Positions 31,856 through 44,767 are shown, counted from the stretch's first letter. The stretch is 64,000 bases of DNA from Poa pratensis (GCA_947311845.1 CAMZMU010000034.1:84682527-84746526), one strand, 5' to 3'. Numbers and translations: made by a program. Notes: generated by a model not told the origin, from the sequence alone.

Positions 31856-33904
31856 TCAATAAAAGTCGTTGAAGATGGGCATGTCATCGAAGCTCCAGAG
31901 GTCCATGTTGCCGATGACATCCTGAGGCCCATCAAGATTCAGAAGGCTGTCGATCGATTCATCCACAGCATCATCCATGAGAAACCTCATGTAAGGTTCT
32001 AGATCCACCAGCCCATCAGTGAGATCAGCTGCATTGTTCTCCATAACAGGAGGCACCACCACTGAGCTGTAGGTGTTGCTCATGGCAACTGCAGATTCAT
32101 CACCTTCAGCAATGGCAGAAATGGGAGCAATAGATGTTACATCAGGTGTCTTGGTGTCATACTCCCAGCCCAAGTCAGAGTAGCCAAACGAGTTGCTTCC
32201 CTGGTCAGAGTACAGATTCATAACTGGAGCTTCAACAGGGACAGCAGAGTTCATTGCAGGAACAAATGGCACGTTATCAGGCAGAGCAAGTGGCTGGTTT
32301 GATGCAAAGTCAGCAGATGGGTGGACGAAAGCGTTTGTGTTGGTAAGGTTGTTGACTGCTGGTACGACTGTAGGTTTCTGCTCTGCTCTTGACTTGGATA
32401 CTTTAGGAGCAGCAGGGCGGCGCTTCTGATCAACCGCTGGCTCCTCTGGGAAGTTGACCTTGGCCTTCTTGCCACGGATCCTGCGTGCTTCAACATCATA
32501 AGCTCTTGCAGCTTCTTCGGCACTGTTGAAAGTACCCAACCAGACACGGACACCTTGCGAGGATCTCTGATTTCAGCAGCCCACTTACCCCAGGGGCGCT
32601 GGCGGATACCCCTGTACTGGTTCTTTCTCTTCCTCTTTGCTGACCTTTCTGCAGGACCATCAAAACCACCAGTAGTCATGGCGCTTAAGCCCTCTGCAAT
32701 GGAAGGTAAATGTCAATGCTAAAAGAGACCAACAAAGCCAAATATCTCTCACAGAAGTAGTTAATTTCATCATGGACATGAATTTATTTATATGCAAAAT
32801 TCCACAACCCTAAAGAACATTAAAACCATGAGAGCAATCCCCTTCCAAGTTTGGGAGAAAGCACAACTTAATTTTCTCTTTAAATATTACAACTTAATTT
32901 CTCTACAAATAACTTAACAGAAAAAAAATAGACCTCGTGCTATAGACCTTGCCATCATTGTACAACTATCAATCTTCAGATCCATTGAAGACGATACAGA
33001 ATCAAGGATACTTTTACAGTAGGATTCAACAATTACCAGACTAATCCTTTGGATTGAGAGACGAACAGAGCCTATGACCAATCGTCACGCAAATCTACAA
33101 CCATCTAACAAGGAATCAAGGCAAAAAGACCTCCAAGCAAAGCGGAGAAATCTGGCCCTATTCTGCGGATTTTCAACTCCTTTGGCTAAACAGTAAACAT
33201 GTGAATCAGCATCAAAGCTCACAAAAGGTAGAAATCACAGGACCGACAACAACCTAACAACCTAAATCGCTTCTCTAGAAAGGAACAGTAGCAGAGTTGA
33301 AATAGGCCTAACCCCTTAACCAAATCAATCCATAATAACACATCTAATCCAATCTAAAATATCTACACAAATCGGAGTAACGCACCACAAATCCAGCACA
33401 ACCCCTAACAACTTCTCTTCCTCCCACAGTCGAGCGACCAATCCTTCCCCTGTTACCTGAATCGCCACCTCCCGATTTCCCGAATATCCTAACTAATCCC
33501 GTAATCTCCGCGATCTTCCACAGCAACCGAGCACGGAAAAAAAACTACACATATTAAACCACTCCCGGCGAGGCCAAGGCGATATATATACCTCCGGAGA
33601 AGGACCTCTTGACGACGGCGAGCGGCTTGATCTCGACGACCTCGTCGTCGCTGGCCTCCTCCTCGCTCCCCAAATCCAGGTCGGAGTCCCCGGAGTCTAC
33701 CTCGAACTCCTCGAAGTCGGCCTCGAAGTCCTCGTCATCCTCCACCACCACCAGGGGCAGCCCCGCGAAGCTCCGCCCGCCGCCGCCGCCCCTCCTGGGC
33801 TTCTTCTTCTCGGGCCACAGCGGCGCCGCCTCCGGCACCAGTCTCCGCGCCACCCCCGCCGCCACGGGCTTCTTCAGGTTCGCGAGGATCGCGCCGCCGC
33901 ACAT
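31856..33904 (-). CDS. Group VII ERF transcription factor (AP2/ERF), frameshifted
   Basis: Exon 1 is 33592-33904 and exon 2 is 31856-32693, with GT/AG borders. The N-terminus [13 protein letters not shown] is the group VII signature: Met removal exposes Cys2, which is oxidised and sends the protein to the N-degron pathway in normal oxygen. An acidic stretch and KRKRK-type nuclear signal precede the AP2 domain ([20 protein letters not shown]…, [14 protein letters not shown]…), which binds GCC-box DNA. The C-terminus has [14 protein letters not shown] and [13 protein letters not shown], an activation region. One base is missing near 32553-32554 inside the AP2 domain, so the total coding length (1151) is not a multiple of three. 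All else reads as intact (383 aa expected). It is either a sequencing error or a null allele. Confidence 0.88.
32694..33591 (-). other. Intron of the ERF gene
   Basis: 898-bp intron with donor GT at 33591-33590 and acceptor AG at 32695-32694. The phase-1 junction rebuilds a Glu codon. The position, just before the AP2-proximal basic region, is usual for this family. Confidence 0.85.
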
Positions 33905-34060
33905 GGCTTCGTCGTCGGGAGCTTCGCCGCCGCGGCAGCAACTTGCGAATGGTGAATGGAATGGACGGAGTTTTTAATGAAGTGGCAGGTGGGGCTCGGG
34001 CAGGTCGCTATATACGCGGACGGAACGGGATCCTCTGACTTTCCCTACCCTGACTTCCCC
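33905..34060 (-). promoter_or_regulatory. ERF gene 5' UTR and core promoter
   Basis: A TATATAG box on the minus strand lies at about 34008-34015, roughly 100 bases upstream of the ATG. The region beyond (34070-34200) is GC-rich. No other element is claimed. Confidence 0.5.
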
Positions 34061-34219
34061 TGACTTTGTGTCGCTGACATGTGGGTCCCGCGCACGGTGG
34101 GGACGGCGTGACGTGGCAGGGCGCGTGGGTGACGCGACGCGTGGTGGGCCAGTGGCGTCAGCGGCACGACGCGTGCGGCGGAAGCCACGAGGTAGGTTCT
34201 GGAAACGAGCGTTTCCATT

Positions 34220-36387
34220 CGGGGAAATCTTGCACGCTAGCACTCTGCGAGAACTGTCTATTTGCAGCCTACCCCTTGAGTAATGAACGAATGATTGACC
34301 TATATTTCGTTTTTTTTTCCTTGAGATGACTTCTCTCTCGTTGGTACTATCGAACCATCATTTATTCGCTCAAGATTGTTATCTATCTCACTCTAAATGA
34401 AGATCCTAGTCGGGTCATTTAACCAAAAACATTAGTGTATATCTCCTTATGAATAAGCTCGCTACATGAAGATACACTGGTCATTTAACCAAAAACATTG
34501 ATGCAAGATCTCCTTATGAATAAGTGTGTACGTCGTACTGAAATGATAATCAGATGAGTCAGCATATATAACAGATATTGTGATGAATTAGTATATATTT
34601 GCAATTATAAGCATCATTGATGGTTATATAAATTCTAAATGAGTATTGCAAAAATTTAATGCACTTGTGGTCCTACATATATATAGAAAGATTTATGTTG
34701 CGAAGAGAAGATTTAATATGACAAGCATCGATTTACAGCTTTGTGTCCAACACAATAACAATAGGGGCATGCTAGGTGTCGACTGATCGGACCGCCGATG
34801 GAGAGGGGGGTCTGATGTGGTCTAGGGGAGCGTCGTTCTGCGATCTCCTTCCTCGCGTGGGCAGGCCCTCCTCCACAATTCGGGGAAAAAGAACTAAAAA
34901 ACATAGACATGAACTTATGCAATACTTAACAAAAAAAAAATAGTAGAATATGGAAAATCATTGCAATGGATTACATATACCACTAATTCATGCAAAAAGG
35001 TAACAATCCAACATTAGAGTTTTTTGTGTGAAATTCCTTTGTAAAAAATTACGGAGATGTTTCCAATAATAATTACCAATGCTTTAAACACAAAAGTTTA
35101 ACAATTTCAACATTAGAACTTCCTCCGTAGAAAATCCCATATTGCACAGATGTTTGTACCAAAAATCGTAAAAAATAACAATTCCAACATTAGAATGTCC
35201 TTCGTGAAAAAAAATCCCTTTATAACTGATTACACATATCTTTGTCGCAGTAACATTCAACGTTTCTAGCAAAAGAAATAACAATTCTAACGTGACAATT
35301 AGCCCGTGGAAAATCCCTTTACAACTTACATCCGAAGATAGTTTGCACACCCCCCTCCTCCCCCAAAAAAAATCACCTGTGAGTGTGGCTCGAAGTATAG
35401 GCGGGATCAGCTTGATGCACTTGTTTGTGGTCATCCTCACAACCCCACGCGGCTGGCCCACAACGGCGTGCCCCGCCTCCCCTTGCAGCAAACCAGCGCG
35501 TACTCTCACACAACGGGCAGCCAGTGCAGGCAGAGGCGGCACCCAGGGTGTTGCGGTAGCACCTGCAGCAACATATGTGAACAAGAGAGCGACGGATGGT
35601 GGCGAGCAGGTGGAGGAGAGGTGTGCGGTGGATGAAGAAACGTAGGGTAGAACAGAGGAAAAGGTACCGGGTGAGTGGCGGCTGGGGCGGCGGCGGTGGC
35701 GCATGGCTAGTCGGCGAAGGGCAGGGGATCAAGAGCTTTCCCTTGGAGAGATGAGGTTTCACTGAGATGCAACGGGGAATGAGAAAGTCGGACTGGTTGA
35801 GGACATGAGATGGAGAAGATTTGTGTTGTGGGGTAGCTCTTGTCTTGCCACATATGGGATGCGCGACGCGGGAGAAGGTGACCGATTGCGAGTAATGGGT
35901 CGACCGGGCATAATAATTTTCCATAATAACAAAACTTGAGTGGGTTTGTGACGATGTGACTGGTCGATGCATAAATAAAGTAGTTTCTCAGGGACCAACA
36001 CTGAAATTTTATGTCGACGTTATACTGAAAGAATGGGAAATTATGTAAAACGCTTAAAACCAAAAATGTCTTTCGTCGACAGCTTGGTTTGGTCGGGTAT
36101 GGTCTGGTGCCACTACATAGCTCGACTAATGAATGCATTAGTAAAGTAGTGATCGACGGATCGAGAAAAAATTTATCTCGACATTTTTTATACTAAAAAG
36201 AAGAGGGGAGGCTGTAAAGTGCTTGATACCAGAAACGTCTCTCATCGACAGCCTGGTCTTGTTTGGTATGATTTGGTGTCTCCATATCCCGACTAACCAA
36301 TGCCTTAATAAACTAGTGATTCATGAATCGAAATTATTCAACATTCTACTCTCGACATTAAACGAAGAAGGGAAATGGTGTAAACAC
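34220..36387. other. Unassigned intergenic sequence with local repeats
   Basis: A 66-bp direct repeat with TCATTTAACCAAAAACATT occurs at 34415 and 34481. ATTCCAACATTAGAATGTCC-like units recur between 34990 and 35300. A degenerate repeat around CGTCGACAGC-TGGT occurs near 36075 and 36245. Frames at 35084-35972 overlap each other and have no recognised domain. Confidence 0.4.
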
Positions 36388-36950
36388 TAGTACAAAATGA
36401 CACTATGGACACTCCTCTTTGGAAGCGGCAGCGATAAGACGACGGTAATTCACGATTTGCCTGTGGCCAACGAGGCCAGACAGAACTAGGCCGCGGCTAG
36501 CCCACCAACATTGGTTACGGAGATATTCCATTCTCTGTCACTCATTATATTGGCAACGGGCCTACTCATATCACCATTTCCGATGTTTGATCTATGGCAA
36601 CGGTCCTTTATGTATATACGTGTGTGATTTGCTTGGGAAATTGCGGTTGCAAGCTACAAGCGCGCATGTTTAATACGACTGGATTTAGTAGGAATTGGAA
36701 CCATCCGCTCTCGGCTAATAAAATGGGATTGCAACCGCGCGGTGCCAGATAGTTCTCGCATTCTCCCTTTTGTTCTCCCCTATGTTCTCTAGCACAACCA
36801 TAGCCGACAACTAGTGGCAGAACAAGGGCGTCCCAAGCGACGACGTGAGCATTGAAGACGGGGAGGGCCACGTCCCATGGTTTGGTCAAGGGGCGTCGTC
36901 GGACTCGGACCGCGATGACTCAGACCCACCATCTCCGAGCGAAGAAGAAG
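36388..36950. other. Possible transposon end left of the Gypsy insertion
   Basis: CACTAGTACAAAATG at about 36388 looks like a CACTA terminal repeat. The sequence just before the Gypsy element reads, in one plus frame, as a serine/aspartate-rich acidic tail (SDSDRDDSDPPSPSEEEDD) that continues after the Gypsy element (43905-43949, SDDEEAPVEDPPED then TGA). An acidic C-terminus of an older element's ORF was thus split. The matching far end was not found. Confidence 0.4.
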
Positions 36951-36955
36951 ACGAC

Positions 36956-38586
36956 TGATACGTCACCAACGTATCCATAATTTCTGCTGTTCCATGCTTA
37001 TATTATACCATTTGCTACATGTTTTATATACACTTCGTATCACTTTTATGCATTTTCTGGGACTAACCTATTAACAAGATGCCACAGTGCCAGTTCCCTG
37101 TTTTCTGCTGTTTTTGGTTTCAGAAAGTTACTTCTGGAAATATTCTCGGAATTGCACGAAACAAAAGGCCAGGTCCCTATTTTTCCAGAACCATCACGGA
37201 GTCCGAAGGAGAGACGAAGATGTGCCAGGAGGTGGCCAAACCACACCTAGGCGCAGCTGGGCCCACAGCCGCGCCTGCAGGTGGTTTGGGCCCCTCGGGG
37301 GTCCGCCGACATCGCCCCTTCGCCTATTTATTCCCCGAGACGCGAAAACCCTAAAACACCGAGCCTTTCATCCAGAACATATTCGCTGCTGCCGTCGTCG
37401 TCAACCCTAACTCGGGGGGGTTTCTGAAGCTCTTCCCGGCACCCTGCCGGAGAGAGGAATCATCACCGGAGGGCTCTACATCGCCATGCCCGCCTCCGGA
37501 GTGATGCGTGAGTAGTTCATCCTTGGACTATGGGTCCATAGCAGTAGCTAGATGGTTGTCTTCTCCACTTGTGCCATCATGTTTAGATCTTGTGAGCTGC
37601 CTATCATGATCAAGATCATCTTATTGTAATGCTACATGTTGTGTTTGCTGGGATCTGACTTATATTGATACCTATGTGGAGCTGAATATTATATTATCAT
37701 GTCTATGTCATTTGTGATCTTGCATGCTCTCCGTTACTTGTTGAAGCCTTGGCCACGTGAATACTTGTAACTCCAAGAGGGGGTATTTATGCATGATAGT
37801 TGGGTTCAACCTCTATTTAACCTGGGATAGTGACAGCAAGTTCTAAGGTTGTAGATGTGTTGTTTCCACTAGGGGTAAAACAGCAATGCTTTATTCAAGG
37901 ATGAATGTATTATTTACATTACGCACATTACTTAATGCAATTGTCTGTTGCTTGCAACTTAATACTGGAAGGGGTACGGATGTTAACCGGAAAGTGGACT
38001 ATTTAAGCATAGATGCATGCTGGATAGCGGTCTATGTACTTTGTCGTAATGCCCAAATGAATCTCATAGTAGACACCACAGCTCACACATGCATGTTATA
38101 TGCACTTATCAATTGTCAATTGCCCAGCTGTAATTTGTTTACCCAGCATGTTAGTTATCTTATTGGAGAGACACCACTAGTGAACTGTGGACCCCGGTCC
38201 ATTCTTTTACATCTGAAATACAATCTACTGCAATCATTGTTCTCTACTGTTTTATGCAAACAAACATCATCTTCCATTCGATACGTTTAACCCTTTGTTT
38301 TCAGCAAGCCGGTGAGATTGACAACCTCACTGTTAAGTTGGGGCAAAGTAGTTTGATTGTGTTGTGCAGGTTCCACGTTGGCACCGGAATCCCTGGTGTT
38401 GCGCCGCACTACACTCCTCCACCAACACCTTCGAAGCAAACCTCGTTTTCCTACTGGTCCGATTAAACCTTGGTTTCATACTGAGGGAAAACTTACTGCT
38501 GCACTCATCATACCTTCCTCTTGGGGTTCCCAACTGACGTGTGACGTACAAGCATTGTTTCTGGCACTACTAACCTAGAGCCACCA
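36956..38586 (+). repeat. 5' LTR of the Gypsy element
   Basis: 1631 bp, TG…CA. It differs from the 3' LTR mainly by small indels clustered around 37168-37290; the remainder is nearly identical. Frames inside it (e.g. 37886-38290) recur in the 3' LTR and are not genes. Confidence 0.9.
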
Positions 38587-38667
38587 ACACGTTTTCTGGC
38601 GCCGTTGCCGGGGAAAACAGAATTGCTTCTGCAAGGGGAGTCTCTCACACCCAATCTCTTTACTTTG

Positions 38668-38886
38668 TTATTTGTCTTGCTTAGTTTATTTTTATTTTGT
38701 TTTGTTTGCTTTCTCTATATCAAAAACACAAAAAATTAGTTATTTGTCTTGCTTAGTTTATTTTTATTTTGTTTTGTTTGCTTTCTCTATATCAAAAACA
38801 CAAAAAATTAGTTACTTGTCTTGCTAGTTTATTTTTATTTTGTTTTGTTTGCTTTCTCTATATCAAAAACACAAAAAAATTAGTTA
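38668..38886. repeat. ~72-bp minisatellite, three copies
   Basis: Three consecutive units of about 72 bp, each with TTGTCTTGCT…GTTTATTTTTATTTTG…ATCAAAAACACAAAAAA and TTAGTTA, lie in the leader between the primer-binding region and gag. Confidence 0.9.
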
Positions 38887-38920
38887 CTTGTTTAATTCAG
38901 TTTAATTTTGTTTTTCAAAA

Positions 38921-39633
38921 TGAATGCTCCTGAAGTTGAAGTTCGTTCTTTTAGGCAACTAGGAGGTGAAAATTTGAAAGATGCTTGGTATAGAATTAGT
39001 GATGCTCATCATAGATGTACTAAGAAACACTCTACCACTATCCTCCTTAGGAACTTTTATGTTGGTATCTCTAGTTGGTATAGGTATGTTCTAGACACTC
39101 TTACAGGTGGAAATTTCTTGGGTACTCCTGCTTTAGAAGCCTGTAATATTATTGAAAGTTTGGTAGGAACACCACCCACTAAAGATATTAAAGTTGAGAT
39201 CACCTTGGAGATGTTATAAATAAGTTAGACTCTATGGAGAATTTTTTTCCAAATTTTCTTGATTGTATTGGTAAGATAATGAATCAATAGCCACCATCAA
39301 TGAAAGAATCACTGTTCTTGAGGATAATAATATCCATGACACCCAAAATCATAGAATTGATGAGTTAGAGGAAGCTATTGAAACCTTAAGTTCAACCTTT
39401 ACTTCTCTTAAGTCTAAAAAGGAGAAAGTTTATGTGGGTAGAGAGCAAAAGTTTATGTATGTTCCTAAAGTGCCAAAACCAAAGACTCATTATGAGCTTA
39501 AAATTGATAAAACTTTTAGTACGGTTAAAGGTAATGAAACACCTCCAGGAACATCTAAGATACCCATTGTTACAAGCTGTGTGTTGGAAGAAGCTTTTGA
39601 TGATTTGAATGATTTGCCACTTGACAACACTTG
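38921..39633 (+). pseudogene. Gypsy gag remnant
   Basis: The frame from the Met at 38921 (NAPEVEVRSFRQLGGE…) contains a retrotransposon gag segment DAWYRISDAHHRCTKKHSTT and LLRNFYVGISSWYRYVLDTL, ending with TAA at about 39219. Related coding continues out of frame to about 39633 (LEDNNIHDTQNHRIDELEEA, a coiled-coil-like segment, then a frame ending LNDLPLDNT). The zinc knuckle and all of pol are missing. Confidence 0.75.
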
Positions 39634-39639
39634 ATTTTC

Positions 39640-42286
39640 ACTTTCTGCGCCTAGCTGAAAGGCGTTAAAGAAAAGCGCTTATGGGAGACAACCCATCGTT
39701 TTTATTTGCTGTTATTTTTGTTTTCTTTGAGTCAAGGATTTTTTTACTTCTGTAGCAACTCCTTTGTATCTTTATTTTATCGCAATGTTGTGCCAAGTAA
39801 AGTTCTATATTGAAAGTTGATGCAAGATTTGGATTTCTGCGCAGTGACAGATTTTTAGCTGTCACGGATTTGAGCTTATCTCCCTGTAGAAAATTCAAAA
39901 AATTCTGAGAAAAATCACGCATATTCCTGAGATATGTACGCAACTTTCATTATTTTAGGCCAGATCCATCTGAGCAACTTAAGTGCCTCGAAAAAATTCG
40001 TCATTCCAGACTGTTCTGTTTTTGACAGATTCTGCCTTTTGTTTTGCATTCGCTCTTTTACTGTGTTTGTGTGGATTTCTTTGCTCCACAAAGCATTGGT
40101 GGCTGTAGCTAATGTCCAGAAGCTTTGGGATTGATTGTATCATTACAGAATATGAGAATTTTTGATTATGCACTAACCCTCTAATGAGAACTGTCTTGAG
40201 TTTGGTGTGAAGGAAGTTTTCAAGGATCAAGCGAGAAGGGTGATATTATGTGATCAAGAAGAGTGAAAAGCCTAAGCTTGGGGATGCCCCCGTGGTTCAT
40301 CCCAACCATATTCAGAGAGACTCAAGCGTCTAAGCTTGGGGATGCCCAAGGCATCCCCTTCTTCATCAACAAACTTATCAGGTCATCTCTAGTGAAACTA
40401 TATTTTAATTCTTTCACATCTTATGCGCTTTACTTGGAGCGTCTGTGTGTTTTTATTTTTGTTTTTGTTTGAATAAATTCGGATCCTAGCAATCCTTGTG
40501 TGGGAGAGAGACACGCTCCGCTTTTTCATGTGAATACTCATGTTCTTCACTTATATTTGTTGAGTATTCTTAACTAGCTACTGCAGTGCTTTTAGCTCCT
40601 GTTTTTCATGCATCTCTTCGAGCTGTTAGCACTTGTTTATAAATACTCTCTTGCTGCATTATATTATCATTTGGAGAGTTTATGTTTAATAAATTATTGG
40701 TGTTTGTTTGGAAGAAAGAAAATGCTACATGTAGTAGTTGGTATTGGAAAAGACATATGCATTCTTGTAGATCATTGTCTTGTTTTGATTTGATGCTTTG
40801 CAATTGTTTTGAGCTCTCAAGTAGATCATGTTTAAGCTCTTGCATCATGTAGTTAAAGCCTAGTAGTGGAGAACTACCGTAGAGCTTGTTGAGACTTGGG
40901 ATGCATATTTGTTCTCTCTAAGGTCTAGATATTTTCTGGTAAAATGTTTGAGCAACAAGGAAGACAGTGTAGAGTCTTATAATACTTGCAATATGTTTTT
41001 ATGTGATTCTTGCTGTACCGGTTTATACTTGTGTTTGCTTCAAACAACCTTGCTAGCCTAAACTCTGTACTGAGAGGGAATGCTTCTCGTGCATCCAAAA
41101 CTTGAGCCAAAACCCATGCCATTTGTGTCCACCATACCTACCTACTATGTGGTATTTCCTGCCATTCCAAGTAAATATTTCATGTGCTACCTTTAAACTA
41201 TTCAAAACTTTATTACTCCTTATTTGTGTCAATGTTTTATAGCTCATGAGGAAGTATGTGGTGTTTTATCTTTCAATCTTGTCATTTACTTCTGACAGAC
41301 TTTCACCTGGACTAGTGGCATATACATCCGCTTATCCAATAATTTGCAAAAAGAGCTGGCAACGGGGTGCCCAGCCCCAATTAATTACAACTTTCATTAA
41401 TAATTCTCTTCACATGTTTTGCCCTGATTTATCAGTAAGCAACTTAATTTTGCAATAGACACTCCTCCATGGTATGTGAATGTTGGAAGGCACCCGAGGA
41501 TTCGGTTAGCCATGGCTTGTGTAAGCAAAAGGTTGGGAGGAGTGTCATCTATAAAGAAACTAAAATACATGTGTAAACAAAAGAGAAGAGGGATGATCTA
41601 CCTTGCTGGTAGAATAACGTCCTTCATGGGAGCCGCTCTTTGAAAGTCTGGTTGACAAGGGGGTTAGAGTGCCCACTACCATTCGTTGACAACAACAAAC
41701 ACCTCTCAAATACTTATTTTGTGCTCTCTATATGCTTTCGAAAACTTAAAAAGCTCTAGCACATGATTTAATCCCTGCTTCCCTCTGCGAAGGGCCTATC
41801 TTTTACTTTATGTTGAGTCAGTTTACCTACTCCTTTCTATCTTAGAAGCAAACACTTGTGTCAACTTTGTGTGCATTGATTCTTACATATTTACTTATTG
41901 CACTTGTTATATTGCTTTATGTTGACAACTATCCATGAGATATACATGTTACAAGTTGAAAGCAAATGCTGAAACTTAATCATCCTTTGTGTTGCTTCAA
42001 TGCCTTTTACTTTGAATCTATTGCTTTATGAGTTACCTCTTATGCAAAACTTTTTGATGCTTGTCTTGAAAGTACTATTCATGAAAAGTTTTTGCTTATA
42101 TGATTCATTGTTTACTCTTTATCTATTTGTTAGCAAACTATAGATCATTGCTTTGAGTCACTTCATTCATGACATGAGCCTTGCAATATATTGATCAAGA
42201 TTGTGTGAAAGCATGTCTCCTCAGAAATTATTTGTTGTTATCGTTTTACCTACTCGAGGACGAGTAGAACTAAGCTTGGGGATGCT
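39640..42286. other. Non-coding 3' half of the Gypsy interior
   Basis: 2.6 kb with no domain-bearing frame. CTAAGCTTGGGGATGCCC occurs near 40272 and 40330 and again just before the 3' LTR (about 42271), which is a usual feature of this lineage. It reads as diverged element-specific sequence. Confidence 0.6.
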
Positions 42287-43899
42287 TGATACGTCTCCAA
42301 CGTATCCATAATTTCTGCTGTTCCATGCTTATATTATACCATTTGCTACATGTTTTATATACACTTCGTATCACTTTTATGCATTTTCTGGGACTAACCT
42401 ATTAACAAGATGCCACAGTGCCAGTTCCCTGTTTTCTGCTGTTTTTGGTTTCAGAAAGTTACTTCTGGAAATATTCTCGGAATTGCACGAAACAAAAGGC
42501 CAGTCCCTATTTTTCCAGCACGTACACGGAGTCCGAAGGAGAGACGAAGAAGCCACGAGGTGGCCAAACCACCTGGCGCGGCTGGGCCCAGCCGCGCCTG
42601 GTGGTTTGGGCCCCTCGGGGGTCCGCCGACATCGCCCCTTCGCCTATTTATTCCCCGAGACGCGAAAACCCTAAAACACCGAGCCTTTCATCCAGAACAT
42701 ATTCGCTGCCGCCCGTCGTCAACCCTAACTCGGGGGGTTCTGAAGCTCTTCCCGGCACCCTGCCGGAGAGGGGAATCATCACCGGAGGGCTCTACATCGC
42801 CATGCCCGCCTCCGGAGTGATGCGTGAGTAGTTCATCCTTGGACTATGGGTCCATAGCAGTAGCTAGATGGTTGTCTTCTCCACTTGTGCCATCATGTTT
42901 AGATCTTGTGAGCTGCCTATCATGATCAAGATCATCTTATTGTAATGCTACATGTTGTGTTTGCTGGGATCTGACTTATATTGATACCTATGTGGAGCTG
43001 AATATTATATTATCATGTCTATGTCATTTGTGATCTTGCATGCTCTCCGTTACTTGTTGAAGCCTTGGCCACGTGAATACTTGTAACTCCAAGAGGGGGT
43101 ATTTATGCATGATAGTTGGGTTCAACCTCTATTTAACCTGGGATAGTGACAGCAAGTTCTAAGGTTGTAGATGTGTTGTTGCCACTAGGGGTAAAACAGC
43201 AATGCTTTATTCAAGGATGAATGTATTGTTTACATTACGCACATTACTTAATGCAATTGTCTGTTGCTTGCAACTTAATACTGGAAGGGGTACGGATGTT
43301 AACCGGAAAGTGGACTATTTAGGCATAGATGCATGCTGGATAGCGGTCTATGTACTTTGTCGTAATGCCCAAATGAATCTCATAGTAGACACCACAGCTC
43401 ACACATGCATGTTATATGCACTTATCAATTGTCAATTGCCCAGCTGTAATTTGTTTACCCAGCATGTTAGTTATCTTATTGGAGAGACACCACTAGTGAA
43501 CTGTGGACCCCGGTCCATTCTTTTACATCTGAAATACAATCTACTGCAATCATTGTTCTCTACTGTTTTATGCAAACAAACATCATTTCCATTCGATACG
43601 TTTAACCCTTTGTTTTCAGCAAGCCGGTGAGATTGACAACCTCACTGTTAAGTTGGGGCAAAGTAATTTGATTGTGTTGTGCAGGTTCCACGTTGGCACC
43701 GGAATCCCTGGTGTTGCGCCGCACTACACTCCTCACCAACACCTTCGAAGCAAACCTCGTTTTCCTACTGGTTGATTAAACCTTGGTTTCATACTGAGGG
43801 AAAACTTACTGCTGCACTCATCATACCTTCCTCTTGGGGTTCCCAACTGACGTGTGACGTACAAACATTGTTTCTGGCACTACTAACCTAGAGCCACCA
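42287..43899 (+). repeat. 3' LTR of the Gypsy element
   Basis: 1613 bp, preceded by the polypurine tract and followed by the ACGAC duplication. Confidence 0.9.
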
Positions 43900-43904
43900 A
43901 CGAC

Positions 43905-44667
43905 TCTGATGACGAGGAGGCACCGGTGGAGGACCCACCGGAGGACTGATAACCTACAAATGTAGGGGTTCGTTTGTAACCCTTTCGATAAGTAAGAGTG
44001 TCGAACCCAACGAGTAGTTAAAGGTAGGATAAGTATTCTCTCAAGTTCTATCAACAAGGAGCCTTCCGGCCATGGAGGCGCGGTGGATCTCGGTCCTCGT
44101 CTCCGGGAAGGACTCCATTTTCAGGGGTGTTAGGGTGAAGGCTTGTTGGGGCGGCGCTCAGAGGGCGGCGGTGGCGCCACGTTTCAATAAGGTCTCCTCG
44201 GCTTCAGTCTCATCTCGGCGGCGACGTCGAGAAGCCTGTGGGAGTAGTGTGGTCTCGAGAATCTTCGGCTCCAGGACGGATGTGGTTTTCTAAACCCGTT
44301 CGGCGACTTCCCGTCCACAACCAACAACGTCAGGACGGCTCAGGGAGGAGCGGCAGTGTCAGCTCTCCGTCGACACGTTTTGGAGGTTGAAGACGAAGGG
44401 CATCTTAAGGATTTCGTCATAATTTTCGTTTTTGTTGAGATATTTTGTACTGTTCGGTGTTTCTTTTAATGGCAGGTCTTATCGCATAAAATGTAAAAAA
44501 ATAAATATGTAAATGACGAGTAGACGTACATACAAACATGCGATTGTGAAACTTTATGATCGGTGTTTGAGCTAGAGAATACATTACTTGGTGTCGAAAA
44601 CCTACAAGTTACTGTATGAGCATAGATGGTGGTTCTTTCTTGTAGTTTAACAAAAATATGTCATGTA
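43905..44667. other. Transposon-like remnants
   Basis: 43905-43949 completes the acidic tail noted left of the Gypsy element. TGATAACCTACAAATGTAGGGG at 43947, followed by a TAGGATAAGTATTCTCTCAAG segment, resembles the start of another cereal LTR, but only about 100 bp. The GC-rich frame at 44072-44293 has no recognised domain and is followed by an AT-rich stretch like a LINE 3' end. Confidence 0.35.
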
Positions 44668-44767
44668 CTCCTCCGTTCCAAAAATGACGACTTCCATTTG
44701 TCTACATGCGGACGTATCTAGACATGTTACACACGAATGGAAGTCATCCTTTTTAGAACGGAGGGAG
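44668..44767. mobile_element. Stowaway MITE, 100 bp
   Basis: It begins CTCCTCCGTTCCAAAAATGA and ends TTTTTAGAACGGAGGGAG, with TA at 44666-44667 and 44768-44769. The interior has the GACTTCCATT/AATGGAAGTC inverted pair. Confidence 0.93.

Larger units (their letters stand above)
36956..43899 (+). mobile_element. Non-autonomous Gypsy-type LTR retrotransposon, 6.9 kb
   Basis: LTRs at 36956-38586 (1631 bp) and 42287-43899 (1613 bp) begin TGATACGTC and end AGCCACCA. A perfect 5-bp duplication ACGAC flanks the element (36951-36955 and 43900-43904). After the 5' LTR comes TTTCTGGCGCCGTTGCCGGG, the usual primer-binding segment of this cereal lineage; before the 3' LTR is a purine-rich AAGCTTGGGGATGCT tract. 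The 3.7-kb interior encodes only gag remnants; no protease, RT or integrase is visible. It must depend on a related element. Confidence 0.93.

Noticed and set aside
32193..32429. Plus-strand frame over the ERF gene
   Set aside because: Antisense shadow of ERF exon 2.
35084..35972. 200-codon minus-strand frames near 35.4-36.0 kb
   Set aside because: Two different frames overlap, neither has a domain, and the region contains short tandem repeats.
36388..36402. CACTA-like terminal repeat CACTAGTACAAAATG as the start of a second complete CACTA element
   Set aside because: No matching inverted end or 3-bp duplication was found in the window; kept only as a possible end in a low-confidence entry.
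37886..38290. 134-codon frame repeated at 43202-43630
   Set aside because: Both copies are inside the LTRs of the same Gypsy element; the duplication reflects LTR identity, not a gene pair.
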